A stretch of 62,992 nucleotides of DNA from Streptomyces aurantiacus JA 4570 (GTDB lineage Bacteria; Actinomycetota; Actinomycetes; Streptomycetales; Streptomycetaceae): NCBI RefSeq assembly GCF_000414115.1, contig NZ_AOPZ01000217.1:1-62992 (forward strand), read 5' to 3'. A program made the position numbers and the translations under genes. Position 1 is the first letter of the stretch. Every line of letters begins with the position of its first letter. The notes beneath the pieces are model-generated. The model did no database searches. It saw only the letters and a program-made list of their open reading frames with translations, and was not told the origin of the DNA. Shown piece after piece: positions 18,363-26,343 of this stretch.

Positions 18363-19786
18363 GTCCCGTTCAGGTTCCCGGGCCCGTTCCGTCCAGCACC
18401 GTCCCGGCCCCGCGCCCGCCGCGGCGCCCGAGCGGCGTGACGAGGTGCCGTTCGTCGTCATCCCCGACACCCCGTCGGTCCTGATCACCGTGACCGACGA
18501 GGCGATGCGCGAGGTGGCGCACGGCATGGGCACCATCGAGACCACGCTGCCGCCCGGCATCTACCGCATCGAGCAGCGCTTCGCGGGCGCCGTGGCAAGC
18601 CAGTTCGCCGAGGTCGGCACGGACGCCTTCACCGAACGCCTGCCGCTGCCCAGCGTCCCCGCCCCGGCCCCCGTCGCACGCACCGCCACCACGCAACCGG
18701 CGCACCGCGAGGCCGCGCTGCGGTGGAGCAGGGAAGCCACGCACCGCCGGGGCACGCCCACGCTCATGGTGCTCCTGCGGAACCTGCGCCGCGGCTGGCG
18801 CCTCGACCCGTACGCCCTCCAGATCACCGCGGAGAGCGGCGAGGCCGTGGACGGCGGCGAGGACGGCTGGCAGGTCGATCCGCAGCAGGGCTGGGCCGCC
18901 TGGAGCGGCGACCTCGATCCCGGAGGCTACCGGCTGCGGCTGCGCGAGCCCTCCGGCGACGGTCTGCCGCTGGCCCAGGCGCTGTGGGTGTCGGAGGGCT
19001 GGACCACGCTCGTCTTCGTCAGCAACGGCCCGCACGGCCCGCGCCCGCAGCACGCCTCGGTGGAGATGGCGCCCGCCGGCACCGGCTGGCACCGGCTGGT
19101 GCCCGGCCGACGAGGGGCTGAGCCTGGCCCGGGAGGCGGCGCTGTCCGGGCTGCGCCAGGGCATCGACCTGATCTCGGACCAGCAGTTGTTCCCGATGCT
19201 GGACTCGGGGCGGGTCGACCCGTTCCTCGGGATCGTCGCCGCGCACGCCATGCTGCTCGACCGCGGTCCCGACCTGGAGCGCCTGGACGAGGTCGTCCGC
19301 CGGCTGACACCGCACGTGCCCGGACACCCCGACGTCGCCGCGCTGCGCACGCTCTTCGACGGGCCGCCCGCGCAGGTCGCGTCCCCGCCGATGCTGGCCG
19401 CGTCCTGCCGGCTCCTGATCCGGGCCGACGGCGCCGACCCCGGGGTCATCAAGGACGGTTCGGCGGCGGAGAACGTCGCCGAGCACCTGGTCGGGCGCGG
19501 GGTGTGGACGACCTGGCTGGAGGAGGAGCGGTGGCCCGCGGCGGCTGCGCGCGGCGGCCCCGCCGTGCCGGGCGACACCGGCCCGGCGAGCGGGCCCCGG
19601 CCGCCGGTCGCCGACGCCGTGAGCCGCGTGGAGGCATATGTGCACGAGATCGCGGACCTGTCGGGAACGTTCGTCAGCGAGGTGCTGCGGGAGATGCCGA
19701 GGGACGAGCTGTGCCGCAGGACCGGGCTGCCGCACAGGCCGGTGGACCGGGCGATCGAGCGGCTGCGCGAGGCGGGGCCGGGCTGA
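18340..19786 (+). pseudogene. Caspase-operon third gene, beta-rich protein, frameshifted
   Basis: The frame opens at GTG 18340, overlapping the caspase gene, and encodes two beta-rich modules: ~30-100 (FVVIPDTPSVLITVTDE, LPPGIYRIEQRF) and ~135-250 (TLMVLLRNLRRGWRLDPYAL, DLDPGGYRLRLREP). At 19107-19108 the coding character switches by one base: removing one C from GGCCGACGAG gives VPGDEGLSLAREAALSGLRQG, and this new frame continues to TGA 19784-19786. The C-terminal part is helical, ending in a short helix-turn-helix-like segment (RDELCRRTGLPHRPVDRAIE). So the gene is one ~481-residue protein with a one-base insertion, either real or a sequencing error. Not recognised as a named family; probably the caspase's partner or scaffold. 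Confidence 0.75.
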
Positions 19787-20172
19787 GACCCCCGGACCGG
19801 GGAGGAATTTGGGGCCCCCTGTCCGGGCGAGGAGCGGAGGGGCCGGACGGCTCGGGGGAGCCCGGCCCCTCCGATGTGAGCAGGCGTGGGGTGGCTCCGG
19901 TACGGGCCGTGTCGCGGGCCCGTGCGGGCCGGCGTGGTGGGGGACGCCCGTGGTGCACGACCTCGGGCGCCCCGTCCAGGGCGTGAGCGAACATCGAGAT
20001 GGTGGCCGCGACGGCCAACGCGTCGCTCAACCAGGGGAGATCCCCCTTCTCCCCGCATCCTGGACGGGGCATGTCCCATCGTGCAGGGCGGCCGTCACCG
20101 CGGCGTCACGTCATCTGTGAGTGCCTTGTCCGGCGGGAGCCGAATCGGGCGCGCCGCGCCGGACCGCCCTCG
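19787..20172. other. Intergenic stretch after the caspase operon
   Basis: No convincing gene. Reading frames here have no supporting motif. The only weak candidate is a leftward frame with an ATG at 20072 (start MPRPGCGEKGDLPWLSDALA), which has no clear ribosome site. It is followed by three repeat units carrying copies of the SARP gene's 3' end. Confidence 0.5.
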
Positions 20173-20250
20173 CACCAGGGCGTGCCGCGGGATCGTCACA
20201 CCAGGGCGTACCGCAGCAGCATCACACCAGGGCGTGCCGCAGCATCGTCG
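20173..20250. repeat. 26-bp x3 repeat of the SARP gene 3' end
   Basis: Units 20173-20198, 20199-20224 and 20225-20250. The rightmost unit encodes the C-terminus (LRHALV) and stop of the SARP gene; the other two are copies beyond the stop. Each leftward unit carries CACGCCCTGGTG or a one-base variant. Confidence 0.9.
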
Positions 20251-21196
20251 CGAACTGGCCGGACGGCTCCACGCCGAGTTCCCTGAGCAGCAGTTCGCGG
20301 AACGTCTCGTACTGCCGCACGGCCTCCGTGAGGTTGTGCTCCGCGAGGTGTACGGACACCACCGCCCGGTGGGCGCTCTCGCGCAGCGGGTCCGCGCGGA
20401 TGCTCTCCAGGGCGGCCTCCAGCGCGGGCGCGTACTGCCGGCGCGCCACGAGCCGGGCCGACAGCGCCTCCAGGGCGTGCAGCCGCAACTGGTGCAGCCG
20501 CTCGCGCTCGAAGGCCACCCAGTCCTGCTGCCAGCCGGGCAGCAACTCGCGCCCGCAGAGCAGCACTTGGTAGGCCGCGCGCATGGGCTCGCGCGTCGCC
20601 GACAGGGCGTTGCCCGACAGCACGTGGTGCGCGGCCGCGGTGAGGTCCTGGATGTCCACGCGCACCCGGCGGCTGAGCGACAGCACGCCCTCACGGGCGT
20701 CCGTGAGGGCCCGGCCCGCGCCGTTGAGCCGCCACACGGCGGTGCGCAGGCTGGCGCGGGCCCGCGCCTCGGTGGCGTCGGGCCAGAGGGTCCCGGCGAG
20801 CGCCGAGCGGGTCGCCGCCCCGCACAGGGCGAGCCGCGCGAGCACCTGCTGACCGCTCGCGGGCACCTCCAGAGGCTCCCTGCCCCGGGCGCCGAGCGCG
20901 CTCGGGTCGTCGGGGCACGCCAGGGAGGAGTGGACGAGACCGTCGGGGCACGCGTGGGCGGAGCCGTCCGCGGACGCGGCTCCGCCCGAGGACGGGCTGC
21001 CGAAGTCCTCGGCCCCGTACTCCTCGGCCCCATGCTCCTCGGCCCCGTACTCCTCGGCCCCATGCTCCTCGGCCCCGCACTCCTCGTCCCCGCACCGGGA
21101 GCCCCCGCTCTCCCGCGTCAGAAGGAATCCGCCGAGCAGCCGCAGCCGCAGCGTCGGCCGCTCTTCACCGGCCGCCCTGTAGCTGATGGAATCCAT
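20222..21196 (-). CDS. SARP family transcriptional regulator (BTAD)
   Basis: A 324-residue DNA-binding activator. The winged-helix domain starts at ~15 (TLRLRLLGGFLLTR) and resumes at ~106 (LEVPASGQQVLARLAL, LAGTLWPDATEARARASLR). Between them is an insertion (~30-105) rich in Glu/Gly/Ala with repeated GAEE(H/Y) units. The bacterial transcriptional activation domain covers ~185-324 (ELLPGWQQDWVAFERERLHQ, ELGVEPSGQ). SARPs activate secondary-metabolite or stress clusters by binding near -35 boxes. ATG 21196 has GGAGG eight bases upstream. No biosynthetic cluster is adjacent; the nearest downstream neighbour is the caspase operon on the opposite strand. Confidence 0.88.
   Translation of the reverse strand: MDSISYRAAGEERPTLRLRLLGGFLLTRESGGSRCGDEECGAEEHGAEEYGAEEHGAEEYGAEDFGSPSSGGAASADGSAHACPDGLVHSSLACPDDPSALGARGREPLEVPASGQQVLARLALCGAATRSALAGTLWPDATEARARASLRTAVWRLNGAGRALTDAREGVLSLSRRVRVDIQDLTAAAHHVLSGNALSATREPMRAAYQVLLCGRELLPGWQQDWVAFERERLHQLRLHALEALSARLVARRQYAPALEAALESIRADPLRESAHRAVVSVHLAEHNLTEAVRQYETFRELLLRELGVEPSGQFATMLRHALV
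21006..21095. repeat. 15-bp x6 in-frame repeat inside the SARP DNA-binding domain
   Basis: Six tandem 15-bp units (first starts 21006) with alternating variants. They encode (GAEE[HY])n at residues ~36-66 of the SARP protein. Copy number can vary without a frameshift. Confidence 0.92.
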
Positions 21197-21312
21197 CGGG
21201 CCACCTCCAGTGGGCTCCCGCGTTCGCCCTGCCCTACCGGCACGAACGTAACGGCCGAGCGCCCCGCGCGCCTCGGGGAGCGTGCCGGGGATTACCCTCA
21301 GGCCGCGCGCGC

Positions 21313-21768
21313 TCAGCCTCTGGAGTTCTCGTCGAGGGCGGGCATGGGTTCCCCGCCCGGATGCCACCCGTCGAGGAAGGCGGCCTGCCGGCTGACGTCG
21401 ACGAACTCGACGCGGGCTCCGATGCTGTCCACACGGTGGTAGGCGAACGGCCGGCCGTAGGGACAGCCCGAGAAGTCCACGGGCATGCCTTCCTTCTCCA
21501 GGCGCCGGGAGGCTTGCCCGACATCGCTGGACCAGAAGCCGATGTGGTCGAATCTGGCGCCCTGGGACGCGTCCCAGGGACTGCCCGCGGGCCCCGTGAT
21601 GAGTTCGATGAACGGTGGCCCGCCCCGGCTGAAGACGATGCGGTAGTCCCACCCGCCCATGCGGTCGGACACCGGGTCACTCCACTCGACCCCGGCCGAA
21701 CGCCGGAAGTCCCGCATCGCCCGCTCGATGTCGGGGACCACGAAACACACATGATAGAAGCCAGTCAT
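21313..21768 (-). CDS. VOC (glyoxalase/dioxygenase fold) protein
   Basis: A ~151-residue cytoplasmic protein with paired beta-alpha-beta-beta-beta modules. Module 1 begins MTGFYHVCFVVPDIERAMRD, with the possible metal His6. Module 2 begins ARFDHIGFWSSDV, and a late acidic ligand lies in RVEFVDVS. Members isomerise or bind small hydrophobic molecules; the substrate is unknown. The start is uncertain: ATG 21768 begins the conserved fold but has GGAGGG almost touching it, whereas an in-frame GTG at 21786 has no clear ribosome site. It lies between the SARP and LAL regulators, all leftward. Confidence 0.8.
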   Translation of the reverse strand: MTGFYHVCFVVPDIERAMRDFRRSAGVEWSDPVSDRMGGWDYRIVFSRGGPPFIELITGPAGSPWDASQGARFDHIGFWSSDVGQASRRLEKEGMPVDFSGCPYGRPFAYHRVDSIGARVEFVDVSRQAAFLDGWHPGGEPMPALDENSRG

Positions 21769-21867
21769 CCCTCCATGATCGAACACGTCGGCCCGGAGGC
21801 CCAGTGGTTTCGGCCCGGAGCCCCAGTAGTTGTCGGAGCCCCGGTAGTCGCAGGCCGAGCCGGGCTC

Positions 21868-24711
21868 TCAACCCGCCGACGGCGACGACGACTGCGGTCC
21901 CAGCCGCCGCACGAGGCCGATCCGCGAGGTGATCCCGAGCTTCGCGTACGTGTGGCCCAGGTGGTACTCGATGGTCTTGACGCTCAGCGCGAGCGCGGTG
22001 GCGATCTGACGGTTCGTGAGGCCCTGTGCGGCGAGCCGCGCCACCGCGAGTTCCTGCGGGGTGAGCGCCCCGTCCAGGCCGTCCTCGACGGCGTCCCCGG
22101 CCCGCTCCTCGGCCGGAAGGTCGGGCGCCGCCCGCCCGCAGGCGTTCAACTCCCTTACGCAGCGCGCCCGGTAGGGCAGCGCGCCGAGCGCCGTCATGGT
22201 CGTGTACGCCGCCTGCAACTGGGCGATCGCCAGGGACCGGCGCCCGAGGCGGCGCAGGAACGACCCGTGGTCCAGCTCCACCCGGGCCCGCCCGAACACC
22301 ACCGGGACCTGCGCCGCGTGGTCCTGCGCACGCGCGTACGCCGCCTGGGCGCGCTGGGTATCGCGGCGCGCGGCGGCCAGGTTGCCCCGGGTGCGCGCGG
22401 CCGCCGCGAGCGACGTGTGCCGGCCGCGGGCCCGCGCCCGCTCCTCGAACGGGCCGAGCACCGCCTCCGCCTCGTCGAGCTCGCCGAGCTGGACCAGCGC
22501 GTCGACGAGCAGCGGCTGCCAGTCCACGACGCCCGGCTCGTTCACGCCGTCCTGCTCGGCGAACCCGAGCAGCGGGCGCAGCGCGTCCACCACCTCCTGC
22601 GGCTCGCCCCGCGCGTCCGCGAGGCTCCCCCGCGCACACACCGCGTACGCGAACGCGACGGGGGTCTCCGCGCCGCCGGGCACGTCGAGGGCGGTCCGCA
22701 GATGTTCCGTCGCACGCTCCCACGCGCCGCGCGCCGACAGGATCTGCGCGGCGACACCGTGCGTGACCGGCTTCAGCCAGGACTGGTCGGTGTCGTCGGC
22801 GATGGAGGCGGCCGACTCGGCGTGGATCAGCGCCTCGTCCCACTCGCCGAGCCGGTGCAGGGTCTGGGCCAGCGCGGAGGCCGAGAGCAGCCGCAACGGC
22901 ACCGTCGTCGTCCGGCAGTTGGCGACCGCGCCGAGCAGATCCTGCCGGGCCCCGGCGAGATCGTCCGACCACAGCCGCAACTGCCCGCGCGCGAGCAGCA
23001 GATCGATCTTCTTCAGCGGCACGATCATGGGTTCCGGCAGATCCGCCGCGAGGGCGATGCCCTCCTTGGCGCGGCCGCTCAGGCCCAGGGCGATGAGGTG
23101 GTTGAAGCGCAGCATGCGGCTCGGCCCCTGCGCGGTGGAGAGCCGCTGCGCCCGCTCGGCCCACTGCGCGGCCACCGCCGCCTGCCCGCACATGACGGCG
23201 GCGTAGCTCAACTGCTCGGCGGCGCGCGCCCCGAGGGACGGGTCCCGCTCGTTGTCGCACTGCTCCCAGGCGTCCGCGAGCAGCGTCCACGCCGCCTCCG
23301 TGCGCCCCTGCACGCGCGCCACATAGCCGCGTACGTAGCCGCGCAGCGCCGGGTCCGCGCTGTCGGGCAGGCCGTGGGCGAGTTCGGCCGCCTCCTGGAC
23401 CCGGCCGTCGAGCAGCAGCGCCTCGACGGCCTCGACGGCGAGGCGGTCGCGTTCCCCGGGGCTGGTGGCCACGCGTGACGCGTGCCTCAAGTGGGTGCCC
23501 GCGACGGCCCATTGGCCGGTGGCGGCCTCGCGGCGCGCGCAGGCCGCCAGCGCTTCGGCGAGCTGCTCGTCGGGCCCGGTGGCGGCGAGCACGCGGTGCC
23601 GCAGCTTCGTGTACTCGTCGTCGACGAGCTCGGCGGCCCGGGTGTGCAGGGCGGCGCGCTGGGCGGGGCCGATGTCCTGATAGACCGCCGCGTGGACCAG
23701 GGGGTGCGGGAAGGCGACCTCGGGGGCCACTCCGGCGGGCGTCTCGCGCAACAGCCCTGCCTTGACGGCCCGTTCGAGTGCGGGCAGCGGCTTGTCGACG
23801 CGCGCGAGCCGGGCGGCGGCGCGCAGCCGGCAGGAAAGACCGAGCACGCTCACCGCCTGCACCAGGCGCTGGGTCCCCGGCCCGCAGCCCGCCAGGTTCG
23901 CGAGCACCAGCATGGCGTACGAACGGGGTGCGGGCAGCGGCGTGGCCACGTCGAGCAGCACGGCGGGAGGCACCTGGCCGAGCAGCGCGCGGGCGTGCAG
24001 CGGATTGCCGTGGGTGTGGGAGTGCAGCCGCAGGGACGCCGAGTGCGGGAGCCGGGTGACGCCGAGACGGGTGCTGAGAGCGGACAGCTCGCCGGGGCTG
24101 AGCCCGGCCAGGGCGAGCCGGCGGGTGCGGGCGTCGGTGAGCAGGCGGCGCAGGCCGTCGGGCAGTTCGGGCACCTGCGGGTCGCGCAGCGCGACGACCG
24201 CGAGGACCCGGTCGTGGCGCAGCCGGCGCAGCGCGAACGTGAGCGCGTTCAGGGACTCCGGGTCGGCCCAGTGCGCGTCGTCCACGACCAGCACCACGGG
24301 CCCCTTGCTCTGCACCTCGCTCAGCAGGTCGAGGAGCCCGAAGCCGGCCGCGAGCGGCGGCAGGTTGGCGTGCAGCGACTGCGGCAGCCGGACGAGCCCC
24401 GCGAGGGTGTCCGGCACCGGCAACGGGCTCTGCCCGACGAGCTGCGCGAGCACGCCGCACGGCAGCGCGCTCTCGTTCTCCTCGCCGCTCGCGTGCAGCA
24501 CGCAGGTGCCGTGCACCGAGTCGAGGAAGCGGCGTACGAGCGCCGTCTTGCCGATGCCACCGGGCCCTTCGAGCAGCACGAGCCGCGGCGAGCCCGTGCA
24601 GACGTCCGCGAAGTCCTGCTGGAGCGCGGCCAGTTCCCGCGCGCGGCCGCAGAACGCGTCGCCGGGCGCGGGGGAGTGGAAGAGGTCGTGCGCTGTGTCC
24701 CCGGTGGTCAT
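21868..24711 (-). CDS. LuxR family ATPase regulator (LAL type)
   Basis: A 947-residue regulator. Residues ~15-200 are a AAA/STAND ATPase: Walker A is in LLEGPGGIGKTALVRRF (~46-62) and Walker B in VVLVVDDAHWAD. A long alpha-helical, TPR-like middle senses ligand. The C-terminal ~60 residues are a LuxR/NarL helix-turn-helix (LTPQELAVARLAAQGLTNRQ, then IATALALSVKTIEYHLGHTY). The large size and this domain order are typical of LAL regulators controlling secondary metabolism or sugar use. The ATG at 24711 follows a 241-bp gap that must hold its promoter. Target genes cannot be inferred from the sequence. Confidence 0.93.
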   Translation of the reverse strand: MTTGDTAHDLFHSPAPGDAFCGRARELAALQQDFADVCTGSPRLVLLEGPGGIGKTALVRRFLDSVHGTCVLHASGEENESALPCGVLAQLVGQSPLPVPDTLAGLVRLPQSLHANLPPLAAGFGLLDLLSEVQSKGPVVLVVDDAHWADPESLNALTFALRRLRHDRVLAVVALRDPQVPELPDGLRRLLTDARTRRLALAGLSPGELSALSTRLGVTRLPHSASLRLHSHTHGNPLHARALLGQVPPAVLLDVATPLPAPRSYAMLVLANLAGCGPGTQRLVQAVSVLGLSCRLRAAARLARVDKPLPALERAVKAGLLRETPAGVAPEVAFPHPLVHAAVYQDIGPAQRAALHTRAAELVDDEYTKLRHRVLAATGPDEQLAEALAACARREAATGQWAVAGTHLRHASRVATSPGERDRLAVEAVEALLLDGRVQEAAELAHGLPDSADPALRGYVRGYVARVQGRTEAAWTLLADAWEQCDNERDPSLGARAAEQLSYAAVMCGQAAVAAQWAERAQRLSTAQGPSRMLRFNHLIALGLSGRAKEGIALAADLPEPMIVPLKKIDLLLARGQLRLWSDDLAGARQDLLGAVANCRTTTVPLRLLSASALAQTLHRLGEWDEALIHAESAASIADDTDQSWLKPVTHGVAAQILSARGAWERATEHLRTALDVPGGAETPVAFAYAVCARGSLADARGEPQEVVDALRPLLGFAEQDGVNEPGVVDWQPLLVDALVQLGELDEAEAVLGPFEERARARGRHTSLAAAARTRGNLAAARRDTQRAQAAYARAQDHAAQVPVVFGRARVELDHGSFLRRLGRRSLAIAQLQAAYTTMTALGALPYRARCVRELNACGRAAPDLPAEERAGDAVEDGLDGALTPQELAVARLAAQGLTNRQIATALALSVKTIEYHLGHTYAKLGITSRIGLVRRLGPQSSSPSAG

Positions 24712-24952
24712 GGGGTGTTCTCACCGCCCGCCGCGCGTCGGCACCGGCCGCGGGTGACCTGACTGTGACGGTGACCCGTGCCGGGCGCATGCCAGGACAC
24801 CACGATGCGGGGCGACGCCTGTTCCGCACAAGGCGAATTCCGACTTCCGCCCCGCGCTTATCGGCCTTCTGCGCGCGTTTCGCGGTTTCTCGGCTCTCGG
24901 CGCAGCGGCTGTCGGCCGGGGCTGTGGCGGCTGGGGCCGTGGCGGCCGGGCG

Positions 24953-25150
24953 TCACGGCGTGGCGCGGTCGGCGCCCGGCGGCTCCTGGAGCGGCGGCCC
25001 GTCCTGCGTCACGCTCTCCGGCAGCGGCGGTTCGAGCAGCGAGAGAAGCTCCAGCCAGCCGTGGAACGGCCGGGCGCTCCCGCAGCTCTCCGACGCGACG
25101 CTCCCGCACACACCGTCGTGTGAGCGGTACACCTCAATGACGTAGCGCAC
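24953..25150 (-). CDS. Small conserved hypothetical protein (65 aa)
   Basis: A 65-residue protein beginning with GTG 25150 (VRYVIEVYRSHDGVCG), with GGGAGG four bases upstream. It contains HGWLELLSLLEPPLP. The pattern of a beta-strand start, a conserved SHDG and a WLELL helix matches a small protein family I associate with Streptomyces genomes, often downstream of or near regulators. Function unknown. A perfect CCTAGGGA-AG-TCCCTAGG palindrome lies about 97 bp upstream of its start and may regulate it. Confidence 0.72.
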   Translation of the reverse strand: MRYVIEVYRSHDGVCGSVASESCGSARPFHGWLELLSLLEPPLPESVTQDGPPLQEPPGADRATP

Positions 25151-25246
25151 AACGCCTCCCGGGGGCCGGCCCAGGGCGTGAGCCGTGACGCATGGCGACA
25201 CCGACCACAGTAGAAGCGGCGCCCCCGGGGCCGCGTCGGTGTGGCA

Positions 25247-25264
25247 CCTAGGGAAGTCCCTAGG
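25247..25264. promoter_or_regulatory. Palindromic operator candidate CCTAGGGA-AG-TCCCTAGG
   Basis: Perfect 8-bp arms (25247-25254 and 25257-25264) separated by AG. It sits upstream of the leftward 65-residue protein gene and downstream of the phosphotransferase stop, so it probably belongs to the former's promoter. The symmetry and spacing resemble binding sites of NarL/LuxR-type response regulators; which protein binds is unknown. Confidence 0.55.
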
Positions 25265-25324
25265 GCGGTACGGGAGATGCGGTCGGGGGCCGGGTCGCAC
25301 CCGGGTCGGTGCTCGTGTCGGCGC

Positions 25325-26221
25325 TCAGCGCTCCCAGGCCCGGGCCAACTGCGCCCGCAGCAGCGGCAGTGGGCTGTCGTCGCGGCCCCGCAGACGCTCG
25401 GCGAGGCGGATCGCGGTGTCGTAGCGGGCGAGCAGTACGCCGCGGCGCGCCACCTCGGGTGCGTGCCCGGCCGCGGTGGCCACGCGTACGGCCGCCGAGG
25501 CGCCGACGGACAGGGCGAGCCCGGCCACGTCCTCGGCCGGGTCGCCCAGCGCGGCGTCCGCCCAGTCCAGCACGCCGCTCACCCGTCCCGCCGAACTCAC
25601 CATCAGGTGCTCGCCCTTGAGGTCGTTGTGCAGCACGACGGGGTTCGGGGCGGGCGCGGAGTGGTCCCGTGTGCCGGACGCGCGGTGCGAGGCGAGGGCG
25701 GCGGGCATCTCGCCGACGGCCGTGAGGAGGTCGGCCGCTTCCTCGGCGGCGGCGTGGAGCCGGTCGAGTGCGCGCGGCCGCTGTTCGGGCAGCCGCAGCG
25801 CCGCCATCGCCGCCGGAGGGAGCCCGCGCAGCCCGGCCAGCAGTCCGGCCAGGTCCGACTCGCCCTCCGGGCACACGGGCCGGTGATCCGCCGAGGTTCC
25901 GGAGAGCCGGGTGTCGACGGTGTACGTAAGGCCGGGCGCCCACACCCCGGCGGCGACGCTCGCCGGTACGCCGACCGGCAGACGCGGCCGGATCGCGTCC
26001 CGCAGCAGGAGTTCACGCCGTTGCCGCGCCCCCGCGTCGGGGTCCAGCGTGAGCCGCAGGACGTACCGGTCACCGACCCACCAGGTGGAGTGCTCGCCGC
26101 CCTCGTCGACGGGTTCGACGGCCAGTCCGGGTTCGTGGGGCAGCACCTGCCGCACAAGGCCGTGGATGACGGACGGTGTGGGCGGCTCCGGGGCGGGCGA
26201 GGAGTCCATGCCGCCGATCAT
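25325..26221 (-). CDS. Phosphotransferase (APH/choline kinase-like)
   Basis: A 298-residue cytoplasmic kinase-like protein. The Brenner motif is visible as VLHNDLKGEHLM, with the catalytic Asp in HND, followed by VLDWADAALGDPAEDVAGL, the metal-binding DFG equivalent. The N-lobe has VEPVDEGGEHSTWWVGDRYVL. The fold phosphorylates aminoglycosides, homoserine, choline or similar small molecules; the N-lobe is too divergent to choose a substrate. ATG 26221 starts it, with an alternative at 26209. Confidence 0.85.
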   Translation of the reverse strand: MIGGMDSSPAPEPPTPSVIHGLVRQVLPHEPGLAVEPVDEGGEHSTWWVGDRYVLRLTLDPDAGARQRRELLLRDAIRPRLPVGVPASVAAGVWAPGLTYTVDTRLSGTSADHRPVCPEGESDLAGLLAGLRGLPPAAMAALRLPEQRPRALDRLHAAAEEAADLLTAVGEMPAALASHRASGTRDHSAPAPNPVVLHNDLKGEHLMVSSAGRVSGVLDWADAALGDPAEDVAGLALSVGASAAVRVATAAGHAPEVARRGVLLARYDTAIRLAERLRGRDDSPLPLLRAQLARAWER

Positions 26222-26343
26222 GACACCGTACGGCCACGGCCCCCCACCGCTTATTCACCGCCGTGGACGAACGCCCGTGACGCCCGTGGCCCCCTGAGGG
26301 GGCGGTGTTGCCCGGTGCTCCGCGGTGCGCGAGTGTTCGTGCC

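Noticed and set aside
19674..20072. Possible small leftward gene after the caspase operon (MPRPGCGEKGDLPWLSDALA)
   Set aside because: A few residues look protein-like, but there is no ribosome site, much of it overlaps the caspase partner's 3' end, and no family is recognised.
21868..25150. Secondary-metabolite cluster implied by the SARP and LAL regulators
   Set aside because: No polyketide, peptide or terpene synthase genes are in the window, so the regulators may act elsewhere.
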